A program made the position numbers and the translations under genes. Below, piece after piece: positions 1-8,665 of a stretch of DNA of 64,000 bases. Source of the stretch: Myxosarcina sp. GI1 (GTDB lineage Bacteria; Cyanobacteriota; Cyanobacteriia; Cyanobacteriales; Xenococcaceae); the NCBI RefSeq assembly GCF_000756305.1, contig NZ_JRFE01000026.1:174923-238922 (forward strand), written 5' to 3'. The notes under the pieces are model-generated. The model was not told where the DNA came from. It was given only the letters and a program-made list of their open reading frames with translations, and made no database searches. The number at the start of each line of letters is the position of its first letter. Within the stretch, counting starts at the first letter, position 1.

Positions 1-514
1 TATTGCGATCGAATTGTCTAACATCTTTAAGTGCTGAAGCAGTGCTGTTGTTTAAATCTTTAATTACGCTGAAGCTACCGTCAGTTTCTAATACAACCGC
101 GTCCGCATCTTCGATCGCACCAATGCCGTTAGCACGCAATGCAGCTAAGACTTCACCTTCGGCTACACGTTGTTTTTTGAGTACATCATGTTTTAGTTTT
201 CCTCGATAGAGTAACAATGATGGTTCGGATTTAATTAATTTCTGCACCCAGGAAGAACGCACCGAAATCCAGGTAATAATATATTGAAACAGTACTAACA
301 TTGCAAAACCAAGTATTCCCTTACCAAAGGTATTCTTAGTCGTTAACAAAATACTTGCCAGTATCGAACCAAAAGCAATAGTAACTACGAAGTCAAAAGA
401 GTTCCATTTTGATAGGGTGCGTTTGCCAGATAAGCGCAGAATAAAAATTATGGCAATATAGGCAATAGTTCCTAAAATAATTGTGTTGAGAAACGGATTA
501 AACGGAGAAAACAT
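1..514 (-). CDS. DUF421 (YetF-like) membrane protein, 3' end cut by window edge
   Basis: The reverse strand reads an open frame from an ATG at 514 to the window edge, about 171 codons, so the C-terminus is missing. It begins MFSPFNPFLNTIILG and has three hydrophobic segments in the first ~95 residues, with the conserved LRLSGKRTLSKWNSFDFVV stretch typical of DUF421/YetF proteins between the first two. A soluble domain follows with LLLYRGKLKHDVL and RVAEGEVLAALRANGI, also typical of the family. Members are integral membrane proteins of poorly known function, some linked to spore or stress phenotypes in Bacillus. The start is the only ATG that includes the first membrane helix. Upstream of it lies a long AT-rich spacer, so it probably has its own promoter. 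Family call is confident; function is unknown. Confidence 0.8.
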   Translation of the reverse strand, partial: MFSPFNPFLNTIILGTIAYIAIIFILRLSGKRTLSKWNSFDFVVTIAFGSILASILLTTKNTFGKGILGFAMLVLFQYIITWISVRSSWVQKLIKSEPSLLLYRGKLKHDVLKKQRVAEGEVLAALRANGIGAIEDADAVVLETDGSFSVIKDLNNSTASALKDVRQFDRN

Positions 515-1350
515 AATTTATTTAAATTTATTGTTTATTAATAAATCTTTGACACTACAAAACTTTTATTTTTTTAGTTATTTTAATTTGGTTTGTGTAT
601 TTTAAGCAATATACAGCACTATTCAATTGCGTATGACGCACCTCGGCAAATTTGGCATTAGGCTCTGTGTGTTTCAATGATTATAATTTAAGTTAATTTG
701 TACCAAATTGATGTGAAAACTGCTGTAAATATATTTATATTAAAATTTACAGCTTGTTAGCTTTTAAGGAGTACGTAGCTTTTTAAAGTAAACTTTATTT
801 TTTTTTGCAAGCTATGTTTAATACTTAAATATTTTTTTAAGTAATTTATCTATCTTAGGTCTGGTTATATTGACCGACGGTCAGACATTATCAAATTGTG
901 GCAATCGAAATTATAAAATACGTAAGTTCGATGCAAAAATTAAGATTTAATTGAGGTTGGGCAACAAGGAAATGAAAAAAAAAGAAAAGGCTGAAGTTTA
1001 GTCTTTTTACCTCTTGTATCTTGCAAATTAGGATTAAAAAAAATTCGATACTTTAGAGAAAGTAGCTGCTGTTTTGGTAAACGAGTAGATTAGCTCGTTT
1101 CAATTACGAACGTTGTTGAATTGATTTTAAAACTGGTTTTGGTATTTTCTGCTTTGGCGAGCGCGAAGCGGATGACGGGCGACCTGTGCACGCCAGACGC
1201 GCCCTCTCCTTCGGACTTATCGTGCAGAGCGTGCTGGCTTTGTTAATCGCTAACTATTGCTAAATAATCTTGTTTGTAAAGTTTCTTGTGCAAATAAACT
1301 AAATAATACTAATATTTATTAAGGTTTATCAAAAAAGAGGATTTAAAATT
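515..1350. other. long AT-rich intergenic region without a convincing gene
   Basis: About 0.84 kb separates the divergent DUF421 gene and the small light-harvesting-like gene. Poly-T and poly-A stretches dominate and no open frame with a ribosome binding site and a recognisable product was found on either strand. The only compositional break is a GC-rich island near 1155-1240, listed separately as a repeat. The spacer must contain both divergent promoters, but I could not place them with confidence. Confidence 0.6.
1155..1240. repeat. GC-rich palindromic repeat island
   Basis: Inside AT-rich DNA there is a sharp GC-rich island containing imperfect inverted repeats: CTGTGCACG near 1179 can pair with CGTGCAGAG near 1219, and related GCACGCC/GCGTGCTGGC words flank them. 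Islands of this look recur in the window (near 52600-52705, and as fragments near 8571 and 21620) and resemble dispersed interspersed repeats common in cyanobacterial genomes. No coding potential is apparent. Confidence 0.5.
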
Positions 1351-1530
1351 ATGCCGTATACTAGGGAAGACGGGGGAAGACTAAATAACTACGCCAGAGA
1401 ACCCAAAATGTATCAGGCTGAAGAACCAACTAAAAATGAAAAGCGCAACTACCTTATTTTTGGCGTAATAGCGTTTTTATTTGTTAGCGGTATTTTAGCA
1501 GTTGCTTTTTATGCCTCCAGTGCAGGCTAA
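1351..1530 (+). CDS. ssl1498-family light-harvesting-like small membrane protein
   Basis: A 59-residue protein starting at ATG 1351, preceded by AAAAAAGAGG about 10 bases upstream. The N-terminus MPYTREDGGRLNNYAREPKM and the phrase AEEPTKNEKRNY are the hallmark of the ssl1498 family, small one-helix proteins restricted to cyanobacteria and annotated as light-harvesting-like. A single membrane helix follows at about residues 34-54. The family's role is not settled; association with photosynthetic membranes is assumed. A GC stem-loop downstream (1565-1594) probably ends the transcript before the CyanoP gene. It is small enough to be missed by length-filtered gene callers. Confidence 0.78.
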   Translation: MPYTREDGGRLNNYAREPKMYQAEEPTKNEKRNYLIFGVIAFLFVSGILAVAFYASSAG

Positions 1531-1564
1531 ATCGCAAAACGATAACAGTTATTTATAACTTTCC

Positions 1565-1600
1565 CCCCGTGTTGAACTGTATGTTAGCACGGGGTAATTT
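1565..1600 (+). terminator. stem-loop terminator after the ssl1498-family gene
   Basis: CCCCGTG at 1565-1571 pairs with CACGGGG at 1588-1594 across a 16-base loop, followed by TAATTTT. The stem is perfect over seven GC-rich pairs, but the U-run is short, so termination strength is uncertain. Confidence 0.5.
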
Positions 1601-1697
1601 TATGTGGTTGAAGCAGAAAAACCAAAACTCTGTTATCTCTTCGTTGTCTCGTGAGACAATAAAACAGCAAAAATCAACTTTAAAAACAGTGTTCGAG

Positions 1698-2255
1698 ATG
1701 TTTAAATCAATAGTTGCTAGTTTGGTAATGGCGATCGCTCTCCTTCTGACAAGCTGTGCAACGGGAGTGAGCGGACTTCAGAGTTATGTTAACACGGCAA
1801 AAGGATATGAATTTCTCTATCCAAATGGTTGGATTGCCGTTAATATACCGAAAAATTCAGAAGGTGAAGGAGTAGATGTGGTATTTCGCGACTTGGTAGA
1901 GAGAACTGAAAACCTTAGCGTAATTGTTAGTAGCGTTCCCGAAGATAAAAGTCTAAAAGATTTAGGTAGTCCTACAGATGTAGGCTATCGTTTTCTCAAA
2001 CTAATCAATGACAACCCCAACTCAGAGCGAGAAGCGGAATTTATCAGGGCAGAATCGCGAGAGGGTACGGATAAAACTTATTACTTATTAGAATACGAAG
2101 TAGATTTACCCGACCAGTCTTCAAGACATAACATAGCTAGCGTAGCAGTCAGCCGTGGCAAACTGTTTACTTTTAATCTTTCTACTCCCGAAGAGCGTTG
2201 GGATAAGGTTAAAGATTCTTTTGAAATAGCTGCCAAATCTTTTAGCGTCCGATAG
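1698..2255 (+). CDS. psbP: PsbP-family (CyanoP) photosystem II lipoprotein
   Basis: From ATG 1698 the 185-residue product starts with a lipoprotein signal: MFKSIVASLVMAIALLLTSC, with the lipobox LTSC at residues 17-20, so the mature protein should be lipid-anchored by Cys20 on the lumenal side. The mature part contains GYEFLYPNGWIAV, the signature of the PsbP fold, and continues through VVFRDLVERTENLSVIVS and ends with EIAAKSFSV. CyanoP assists photosystem II assembly or stability in cyanobacteria. A longer in-frame reading begins at a GTG (1569), but that codon lies in the upstream terminator stem and would bury the signal peptide, so I prefer 1698. Maf follows 38 bases downstream. Confidence 0.85.
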   Translation: MFKSIVASLVMAIALLLTSCATGVSGLQSYVNTAKGYEFLYPNGWIAVNIPKNSEGEGVDVVFRDLVERTENLSVIVSSVPEDKSLKDLGSPTDVGYRFLKLINDNPNSEREAEFIRAESREGTDKTYYLLEYEVDLPDQSSRHNIASVAVSRGKLFTFNLSTPEERWDKVKDSFEIAAKSFSVR

Positions 2256-2293
2256 CAACAAAAAAATTTAAAACTTAAATTAAGTCTATCGTA

Positions 2294-2911
2294 ATGAGCT
2301 TACCAGATTTTATTTTAGCTTCAGCTTCTCCCGCTCGGCGCAAGCTACTACAAATGGTAGGAATCGATCCCGTTGTTTGTCCTAGTAACTTTGACGAATC
2401 GAAAATAGAATTGTCCGATGCTGCCGAACTAGTGCAAACTCTAGCAAAATCAAAAGCAGAGTCAGTCAAAGAGCGATTTACAGACGGGTTAATTTTGGGT
2501 TGCGATTCGGTTTTAACGGTCGATGGTCAAATCTATGGCAAACCAGAATCATCCCAGGTTGCTATTACCCGTTGGCAGCAAATGCGAGGCAACATCGGAA
2601 TTTTATATACAGGTCACGTACTAATAGACCTCCAACAGCAGCAACAGTTAATGCGCTGTGGCGTGACTAAAGTTTATTTTGCCAATATTAGCGATCGCAC
2701 TATTGCCAATTATGTAGCGACTGGCGAACCTTTAAAATGCGCTGGTAGTTTTGCCCTTGAAGGGAAAGGGGGTTTATTTGTTAGCAAAATTGAGGGTTGT
2801 CATAGCAATGTAATTGGTTTAAGTTTGCCATTACTACAACAGATGCTCGAAGAGTTGGGCTACAATATCACCAGCTTTTGGGTACAACCGACAAATGAGG
2901 CAACTTTATGA
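2294..2911 (+). CDS. maf: Maf-family nucleotide pyrophosphatase
   Basis: A 205-residue protein with the Maf N-terminal signature [17 protein letters not shown] at residues 8-24, then the conserved Asp in [14 protein letters not shown] and the GKP loop (IYGKPESS). Maf/YhdE/YceF proteins hydrolyse canonical and modified nucleoside triphosphates to monophosphates in the cytoplasm and serve as house-cleaning enzymes and possible division brakes. Length matches the family. Its stop overlaps the next gene by four bases (ATGA), implying translational coupling with the unknown genes that follow. Substrate specificity (dTTP/UTP versus m7GTP) cannot be told by eye. Confidence 0.93.
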   Translation: MSLPDFILASASPARRKLLQMVGIDPVVCPSNFDESKIELSDAAELVQTLAKSKAESVKERFTDGLILGCDSVLTVDGQIYGKPESSQVAITRWQQMRGNIGILYTGHVLIDLQQQQQLMRCGVTKVYFANISDRTIANYVATGEPLKCAGSFALEGKGGLFVSKIEGCHSNVIGLSLPLLQQMLEELGYNITSFWVQPTNEATL

Positions 2912-3312
2912 CGGCAATCGAACAGTTTCGAGCCAAGCTTGCTGCTGGAGAAATTAACGAAGCTCTAACTTTAGCAATGAGTGAAGCGATGGAGTTAAAA
3001 GTTACTACCTGGGTAGCTAGTAGTACTAACCCAAATTCACTGCATGAATCTCGGTCTGGTTATCGTTGGCAAACGCGGATCGATATTGTCAATGGCGAAG
3101 TAGAAAACGAAATTGGCAGCGAGTTTATCAAAAATCCTGCTTATAGCGTACTACAAAAGCTTCATTTGGAACAGGTACAGCAGGGAAGAGAATTTTTAAT
3201 CGCCAATCTTGAAACTTTGCAGGCAATGTTGGCTATTTGTAGTAATACTTTGACTGCATCTTCAGCGCGATCGCCACAAGATACTATAAACTCGCTATCG
3301 TCTGCTGAATAA
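2908..3312 (+). CDS. conserved hypothetical, first of a paralogous pair
   Basis: A 134-residue soluble protein not assigned to a named family. It starts in the ATGA overlap with maf. Residues 1-75 ([20 protein letters not shown], then [10 protein letters not shown] and [12 protein letters not shown]) align with the start of the next gene (FKRAIKAGKLSEALLLAISQ, ELRITTWIAS, GEINNVIGERQI), so the two are tandem duplicates. The shared core is a short helical hairpin followed by beta strands. No signal peptide, membrane segment or catalytic motif is visible. The packed arrangement with maf and two more genes suggests one operon. Confidence 0.75.
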   Translation: MTAIEQFRAKLAAGEINEALTLAMSEAMELKVTTWVASSTNPNSLHESRSGYRWQTRIDIVNGEVENEIGSEFIKNPAYSVLQKLHLEQVQQGREFLIANLETLQAMLAICSNTLTASSARSPQDTINSLSSAE

Positions 3313-3358
3313 ACCAGTTGCAATTTATTTATCGATCGCTGTTTACCAAAAATATCTA

Positions 3359-4009
3359 ATGACACGGGAAGATTTTAAACGAGCCATAAAAGCAGGTAAA
3401 CTTTCTGAAGCCTTGTTACTAGCTATAAGTCAAGCACCAGAACTACGTATAACTACCTGGATTGCTTCTCCCGAAACGCCTACGGGTGAAGAAAAAATTG
3501 AAATCGATCGCAGTTTGTACACTCAGATAAATTTAGTAACGGGAGAAATTAACAACGTTATTGGAGAACGGCAGATAAGCGAACGACATCCAGAAATCGA
3601 GCGAGTTCATTTTGATGAGGTAAAACGCGCTGGTAATACTATTCAAGAAAATTTGGCAACAGTGCAAAAAATGTTGCATTCTCTAGCAGCTTTTCAACAA
3701 CAATCACTGCCAACAAACGAGCGAAATTTAGCAGCATCTCCTGCCAACGAAGATAGTAATATCGAACAACCAGAAACAGCAGTTTCAGAAATTACTGAAG
3801 CTCAAACCAATAGCATCATCTCTGAATATGACGAAGTGGAGTCGGTGGTAGACGATATGTTATCTTTAGCTGACATAGATCCCGAAGAGGCGGTTATAGA
3901 TGAAACCAGACCAGCTAAATTAGAGGATGAAGATTGGGGAGATTGGCTAGAAGATGAAGCAAACAGCGATCGCCAAGAAACTAAAGAAAATCCTGAAAAT
4001 TGGCAATAA
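3359..4009 (+). CDS. conserved hypothetical, paralogue of the preceding gene with acidic tail
   Basis: A 216-residue protein whose first ~110 residues repeat the layout of the upstream gene: helical start, the phrase ELRITTWIAS, then GEINNVIGERQI and HFDEVKRAGNTIQENLATVQ. After a Gln/Asn-rich linker comes an acidic C-terminal region of Glu and Asp (DEVESVVDDMLSLADIDPEE and DEDWGDWLEDEANSD), likely disordered or a protein-binding tail. No known domain recognised. Its last 56 bases overlap the next gene in another frame. Function unknown; the duplication and position argue for a role shared with its neighbours. Confidence 0.78.
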   Translation: MTREDFKRAIKAGKLSEALLLAISQAPELRITTWIASPETPTGEEKIEIDRSLYTQINLVTGEINNVIGERQISERHPEIERVHFDEVKRAGNTIQENLATVQKMLHSLAAFQQQSLPTNERNLAASPANEDSNIEQPETAVSEITEAQTNSIISEYDEVESVVDDMLSLADIDPEEAVIDETRPAKLEDEDWGDWLEDEANSDRQETKENPENWQ

Positions 4010-4688
4010 TAAATCTCTACAGCCATCGGCGATTGCTTCTTTGCTGGCTAATTTGTCTTCAGTAGAAATAAGTACGGCGATAGTAGATGAAATTAGTGGC
4101 GACGAGGTGTTTGTTCCCTGGCAGGCATATCGAGACATTTATGAAATTTCTCGTTTCACTTTAGCAAGTACGGCAACTCATTTGTCATTATACGATCGCT
4201 TTTTAGAACTTCGCAGAGAGTTAGAATTAGCTTATGCACTGTTACTAGTCGATCCTGCTTCGCGACTATACAATCGTGCCGCAGTCAGAGAAGTTAAACA
4301 ATACCTAACTCAACTAACCAGTAAAAATGTTAGAGACTGGGAAAATATCCCCAGCAAACTACCAAATCCCCTGTTGATTACTAAAACCAATCGTTTGTTA
4401 AAAGATCGCAGTTTTCTCCAGACCTTGGGTCAACTATACCAGGCAAAACTCAATTTAGAGCGTCGCGATCGCTTTTTAAAAGACAATTCTTCATCAGGCG
4501 AAATCGTCAACACCGTTTATGCACGAACCTTAATTCAATTAAATGGTGAAATCGTCAACCGTTACGATAAAGCAATTTTTGCAGCGAGCGATCGTGAAAA
4601 TCTACTCGAACTACACCAGCAGTCAGTTATGGCAGGACAACAACAATGGCGCGAATTATTAATCTTTATTGCTAGTCTTTGCCGTTAG
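3954..4688 (+). CDS. conserved hypothetical helical protein
   Basis: A 244-residue protein beginning MKQTAIAKKLKKILKIGN, a basic start unlike the acidic end of the gene it overlaps by 56 bases. The rest is predicted mainly helical, with phrases ELRRELELAYALLLVDPASR and YQAKLNLERRDRF, and no membrane segment or known catalytic motif. It is the last member of the maf cluster; a 134-base spacer follows. The start at 3954 is the first ATG. A later start could shorten the overlap, but no later Met has an obvious ribosome binding site. I do not recognise the family. Confidence 0.72.
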   Translation: MKQTAIAKKLKKILKIGNNKSLQPSAIASLLANLSSVEISTAIVDEISGDEVFVPWQAYRDIYEISRFTLASTATHLSLYDRFLELRRELELAYALLLVDPASRLYNRAAVREVKQYLTQLTSKNVRDWENIPSKLPNPLLITKTNRLLKDRSFLQTLGQLYQAKLNLERRDRFLKDNSSSGEIVNTVYARTLIQLNGEIVNRYDKAIFAASDRENLLELHQQSVMAGQQQWRELLIFIASLCR

Positions 4689-4822
4689 AAAACTCTACAG
4701 ATAGTTGCTCGAATAATTGAATAGTGTAAATAAAACAAAATTTACAGAAATAAATTTAGCAATCTCTCCTAAATATTAATAACGAAAAACCACAAACAGA
4801 TATTTATAGGAGCAGAAAGCAA

Positions 4823-5839
4823 ATGATTGATTGTAAAATTTTCGATTTGGGAGATGTTACGCTCCAGTCGGGTGCAACTTTAAGAGATGCCAAACTCGCT
4901 TACAAAACCTATGGTACGCTCAACGCCGATAAAAGTAATGTTATTGTTTATCCAACCTGGTATTCAGGACAGCACTACGACAACGAATGGCTCATTGGTG
5001 AGGGAATGGCACTCGATCCGCAAAAATATTTTATTATCATTCCTAATATGTTTGGTAATGGTTTGTCTTCTTCGCCAAGTAATACTCCTCCTCCATACAA
5101 CCAGGCTAGATTTCCTCACGTAACTTTTTACGATAACGTTGCCGTACAACATCGATTGATTACGGAAAAGTTCGGCATCGAAAAAATTGCTTTGGTTATT
5201 GGCTGGTCGATGGGAGCGGGTCAAACTTATCAATGGGGAGTCAGCTATCCAGAAATGGTCGAGCGAATTTTTCCTTTTTGTGGCTCTGCTAAAACCAGCC
5301 TGCACAATATCGTGTTTTTAGAAGGAGTAAAAGTTGCCATTCAAACAGATGAAGCCTGGCAAGGAGGATGGTATAAAGAACAGCCAAATAAAGGACTCAG
5401 AGCTGTTGGTCGAGTATATGCGGGTTGGGGACTATCTCAGGCTTTCTACCGCGAACGACTATATCTTCAGCAAGGCTATTCTTCACTAGAAGATTTCTTA
5501 GTCGCTTTCTGGGAAGGTTTTTTTCTGCGTAAAGATGCTAACAACTTACTGGCAATGCTATGGACTTGGCAAAATGGAAACATAGGCAATACGCCAGGGT
5601 TTGACGGTAATTTTGAAAAGGCATTAACTGCTATTAAAGCTAAAGCAATTGTCATGCCAGGAGAGACAGATCTTTATTTTCCTCCAGAAGATAATGAGTA
5701 TGAAGTAGAATATATGCCCAATGCTGAATTTATAGTTATTCCTTCAGTTTGGGGTCATTTTGCAGGAGGTGGCATTAATCCTGTGGACACTCAGTTTATC
5801 GATCGCCATATTAAAGAATTGCTCGATAGCAAAGTATAA
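4823..5839 (+). CDS. alpha/beta hydrolase of the homoserine O-acetyltransferase (MetX)-like family
   Basis: A 338-residue protein preceded by AGGAG about 12 bases before ATG 4823. It has the MetX-like start LAYKTYGTLNADKSNVIVY, the nucleophile elbow GWSMGAG (Ser near residue 132), a late Asp in MPGETDLYFPPED and a His in WGHFAGGG, giving the full Ser-Asp-His triad. True MetX acylates homoserine for methionine synthesis. This shorter, divergent form belongs to a subgroup often annotated just as alpha/beta hydrolase, so the substrate is unknown. It stands alone between two spacers. Active enzyme is likely; homoserine acetylation is not established. Confidence 0.82.
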   Translation: MIDCKIFDLGDVTLQSGATLRDAKLAYKTYGTLNADKSNVIVYPTWYSGQHYDNEWLIGEGMALDPQKYFIIIPNMFGNGLSSSPSNTPPPYNQARFPHVTFYDNVAVQHRLITEKFGIEKIALVIGWSMGAGQTYQWGVSYPEMVERIFPFCGSAKTSLHNIVFLEGVKVAIQTDEAWQGGWYKEQPNKGLRAVGRVYAGWGLSQAFYRERLYLQQGYSSLEDFLVAFWEGFFLRKDANNLLAMLWTWQNGNIGNTPGFDGNFEKALTAIKAKAIVMPGETDLYFPPEDNEYEVEYMPNAEFIVIPSVWGHFAGGGINPVDTQFIDRHIKELLDSKV

Positions 5840-6007
5840 TTATTGAGCTAAAGGTAAAATTAAACCAATAATATTTTCTTCGATCTTTGATTATTAAAAT
5901 ATTATTGCTGTTTGTTTATACTTTAATTAACGGTTGGAGTATAATTTGTTGATGTAATGCAAAAAGCTCTGACCGATATAAATATTTTCTGAATGTAAAC
6001 ATATTCT

Positions 6008-6691
6008 GTGGCTCGAATACATTCTGACTCTTTGATTCATATTGACGAACGCAAACTCAATTACGAAAAAACTATTATCTATCGAGTTCGTTTCGATCTC
6101 AATGGCGATAAGCTAAAAGCAATTATTAACGCTAAAGAAAACAATTGTAATATTTGTTTTTCTGATAAAACTATAACCAAACTACGTTATTATGCTTTAG
6201 TCGAATATAAATATAAGCGATCGCCTTTAATTTTTATTACTAAATATCAAAATACAAAAGCTGATTATACAATCAAAACTTCTATTTTAAGAGATGGCAA
6301 AATATATCAAGAAATAGAAAAAATAATAATTGTAGATTCTCAATTATTTTCTTATATAATTAGTACTCATCATTGGCTGATTTCACAGATACTAGTTAGT
6401 CTTAAATTAAAATCAACAAGTTATTCTAAATATCTATTACCAGCTATATTTTTTTTGGTTATAGTTTTTGTGTTGCTGCTAATTTTGTTCTTGCCTATAA
6501 CTAACTCTTTTGACATAATCTTAACTGTCTTTGGTGCGGTTTTATTACTGGCGATCGCCAACTTTATCTACAAACACAAACTATCTGCTTGGATTCTATA
6601 TCAGTTAGCGGAAGGTTTTTTTGCCCAAGGTTTACTAACTAAAAAAATTGGCATCGAGCTATTAAACATAATTAACAACAATGAGCAATGA
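6008..6691 (+). CDS. hypothetical protein with two membrane helices
   Basis: A 227-residue frame opening at GTG 6008; no ATG lies nearby in frame. The first ~140 residues are charged and strand-rich without a recognised domain (NCNICFSDKTITKLRYY, YKRSPLIFITKYQ). Two strongly hydrophobic helices follow (YLLPAIFFLVIVFVLLLILF and DIILTVFGAVLLLAIANFIY), and the tail is short and cytoplasmic-looking. The codon usage is AT-rich like the surroundings, and the length of the open frame argues for a real gene. No family recognised and no clear ribosome binding site, so the exact start is uncertain. Confidence 0.6.
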   Translation: MARIHSDSLIHIDERKLNYEKTIIYRVRFDLNGDKLKAIINAKENNCNICFSDKTITKLRYYALVEYKYKRSPLIFITKYQNTKADYTIKTSILRDGKIYQEIEKIIIVDSQLFSYIISTHHWLISQILVSLKLKSTSYSKYLLPAIFFLVIVFVLLLILFLPITNSFDIILTVFGAVLLLAIANFIYKHKLSAWILYQLAEGFFAQGLLTKKIGIELLNIINNNEQ

Positions 6692-6924
6692 GCAGTGAGC
6701 AAATATCAGCGATTGGTAAAAATTATTCATTATTAATTTAAGACCTGTTTGATGTTAAACGACCGTGCGCTCATTAATAAAAACTGTAACTAACTTTTGA
6801 TCTAGCAAGCTCAACAACAGAGTAGTTACCGAAGTACATAGATGAGGTTATCCGCATACTAGATTTAGTCTTTAATTTGCCAAGATTAAAGCAGTTAGTC
6901 ATAAATCGAGCAAACTATTCAACC

Positions 6925-7236
6925 ATGAACTTTTCTCTGACTTCTCTTTACAAATGGTATCGTAACGCTATACGTCACCCAAAGTATCGCTGGTGGGTAA
7001 TTATTGGTACAATAGTCTACTTAATTAGTCCTCTAGACATTTCTCCAGATTTTCTACCTATTGCAGGACAAATAGATGACTTTATGCTGGTTAGCTTACT
7101 GGTAAAAGAACTATCGGAAGTTATATTAAATCGCTACAAACCTCAACAAGACCAAAACTCTAGTGAATCTGCAACTACAGCTAGAAAAACCGTTGATGTA
7201 GAAGCAGTGGAAACTGGAACGGTATCTAGCAATTAA
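6925..7236 (+). CDS. YkvA-like DUF1232 small membrane protein
   Basis: A 103-residue protein from ATG 6925. The core YRWWVIIGTIVYLISPLDIS followed by PDFLPIAGQIDDFMLV is the DUF1232 (YkvA-like) signature: one membrane helix and an amphipathic helix around an invariant SPxDxxPD-like motif. The last ~35 residues are polar and variable. The family is widespread with no defined function. A longer in-frame TTG reading at 6877 adds 16 non-conserved residues, so I chose the ATG. A good intrinsic terminator sits about 80 bases downstream. Confidence 0.85.
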   Translation: MNFSLTSLYKWYRNAIRHPKYRWWVIIGTIVYLISPLDISPDFLPIAGQIDDFMLVSLLVKELSEVILNRYKPQQDQNSSESATTARKTVDVEAVETGTVSSN

Positions 7237-7313
7237 AATTACGCTTATTTTTATTAATTGTAATTTAAGCGATCGCTTAGATCGAACAAAACTAGAACGT
7301 TTTAACATTGCAG

Positions 7314-7336
7314 GTCTTCTTGAGAAGACTTTTTTT
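7314..7336 (+). terminator. intrinsic terminator
   Basis: GTCTTCT at 7314-7320 pairs with AGAAGAC at 7323-7329 and is followed by seven T residues. It lies downstream of the DUF1232 gene and should end its transcript. Confidence 0.75.
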
Positions 7337-7470
7337 GTTGATTTATAGGCTTTAGGAATTATAAAAATAAAAAATATTCTGGGTAGGGGAAATAGAAAAA
7401 AGATACTCTAAATTCCCTAATTTCCCATATTCCTAATTTATAAGCTTCTTATCGCTCGATAGACCGAAGA

Positions 7471-8064
7471 CTACCAACCAGAAACAGCAAACTGAGTTGC
7501 GTTAGTGTCATTGAGATTGTCCTCAGCTTCATCATTTACACGAAATTCAGCGCAAAAAGTAGCAGTGTTAAATCCCCCAAATCTTTTAACCGTACTGCTA
7601 CGCAGACGCAAATTGGGATTGACGAACCAAAACCGCTCGATAATACTCATGGTTTCGTATTCGGTAACTAAAACCAGCGCATCTTCTGCGTCCATTTCAT
7701 ACTCTCCAGCTACGGGGACAATTTCGGCATAGCCTCTTTCTCGTAAAAGCTTGCCTTTTCTAGGATTGTCTTTATCTGGAATTAGAGCAAATACTGTCGT
7801 TCCCTGATGGTTTTCGTTCTCGCGATCCCACGCCATTGAGCCATCCCAGCTTACAAATGCACCGCCAATCGCGCTTTGAGGATCGAAATCGTGAATTTGA
7901 CAAATTTCTGCAATCTTAGGATTATCGGCAGCCAAAAATTCTACCTGAATGTCCGAATCTCCGCTTTCTGCTCTTCTAAAAGGTAAGTGATGAGTCGTTC
8001 TTTGGGAATGCCAGTTTCCAGCACTATGCTGAAAAAATTCTTTAGCGTCTTTTATAGGTTTCAT
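7471..8064 (-). CDS. cpcS: CpcS/CpeS-family phycobiliprotein chromophore lyase
   Basis: A 197-residue protein with the CpcS-type pattern: FFQHSAGNWHSQRTTHHLPF near the start, the conserved SDIQVEFL, GGAFVSWDGSMAWD, then YAEIVPVAGEYEM, and the C-terminal ERFWFVNPNLRLRSSTVKRF followed by GGF. CpcS/CpeS lyases are lipocalin-like and attach phycocyanobilin or phycoerythrobilin to conserved cysteines of phycobiliproteins in the cytoplasm. The length fits the family. The tail (DNLNDTNATQFAVSGW) is less conserved. It is divergent from nblA about 290 bases away, so a bilin attachment factor and a phycobilisome degradation factor share this intergenic region. Subfamily (CpcS-I versus III) is not settled. 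Confidence 0.9.
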   Translation of the reverse strand: MKPIKDAKEFFQHSAGNWHSQRTTHHLPFRRAESGDSDIQVEFLAADNPKIAEICQIHDFDPQSAIGGAFVSWDGSMAWDRENENHQGTTVFALIPDKDNPRKGKLLRERGYAEIVPVAGEYEMDAEDALVLVTEYETMSIIERFWFVNPNLRLRSSTVKRFGGFNTATFCAEFRVNDEAEDNLNDTNATQFAVSGW

Positions 8065-8250
8065 TTAGCTATAAGTTAGTGTTATCGGTTCTATTATTAA
8101 TATATCGATTATTTTTGCTATATCTCCCGATAGAGCCTATTTTTTACTCTATTTTTCTGAATTTTCCGCATCAAATTACACCAAAACTAAAGCTTTTTTA
8201 TAAACGCTTTGTAAAGTTTTATTACTTAGATTAATTATTACTTGACAACA

Positions 8251-8279
8251 TAGACAGATTATTATCTCAGTGCTAGATT
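8251..8279 (+). promoter_or_regulatory. candidate nblA promoter
   Basis: TAGACA at 8251-8256 and TAGATT at 8274-8279 are spaced by 17 bases, and TGC immediately before TAGATT gives an extended -10 (TGnTAnnnT). A start near 8286 would leave a leader of about 70 bases before nblA. Assigned by eye only. Confidence 0.4.
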
Positions 8280-8357
8280 GTTTAAAAATAGAAACGGGGT
8301 AACTCAAACATTGATGTTTTGGTTGCTTTATTTTGAAACTTGAAAGGAGTGAACAAC

Positions 8358-8525
8358 ATGAATGGATCTGGACAACTAAGCCTGGAGCAACAGTTCAAAC
8401 TAAAAGTTTTGCACGAACAAGTACAAGATTTATCCAAAGAACAAGCTCAAGAATATCTAATGGAGATGTTTCGTCAAATGATGGTTAAAGATAATTTAGT
8501 CAAGCATTTGATCAAAAATGCCTAA
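8358..8525 (+). CDS. nblA: phycobilisome degradation protein NblA
   Basis: A 55-residue protein starting at ATG 8358 with AAAGGAG 9-15 bases upstream. MNGSGQLSLEQQFKLKVLHE and the following QVQDLSKEQAQEYLMEMFRQ are the NblA signature, and LIKNA near the end matches the conserved basic tail. NblA is a small helical adaptor that binds phycobilisome rods and brings Clp protease during nitrogen or sulfur starvation. An in-frame TTG at 8340 would add six residues across the ribosome binding site, so I rejected it. It faces away from cpcS. A stem-loop downstream at 8631-8665 may end the transcript. Confidence 0.93.
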   Translation: MNGSGQLSLEQQFKLKVLHEQVQDLSKEQAQEYLMEMFRQMMVKDNLVKHLIKNA

Positions 8526-8630
8526 AACCGCGTGCTCTTTTAAATCCGACCGATATATATAGCGATTGTGTAAACTGCGCGTTCGCTTCGCTCGAAGTAA
8601 GACGAATTAACTGTCTCAACAAAATTACCG

Positions 8631-8665
8631 AGCGGCTTTTTTTTTTGGGGAACGAAAAAGCCGCT
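8631..8665 (+). terminator. stem-loop, probable terminator after nblA
   Basis: AGCGGCTTTTT at 8631-8641 pairs with AAAAAGCCGCT at 8655-8665 over 11 base pairs. On the plus strand the downstream tract is A- and T-rich but not a clean U-run; on the minus strand no gene ends here. It lies about 105 bases past nblA. Confidence 0.55.

Noticed and set aside
1569-2255. Extended start (GTG 1569) for the CyanoP gene
   Set aside because: The codon is part of the upstream terminator stem, and the added 43 residues would bury the lipoprotein signal.
8211-8225. GTAAAGTTTTATTAC upstream of nblA as an NtcA site
   Set aside because: The spacing between GTA and TAC is nine bases, not the consensus eight, and it sits well above the candidate -35; left as a possible weak site only.
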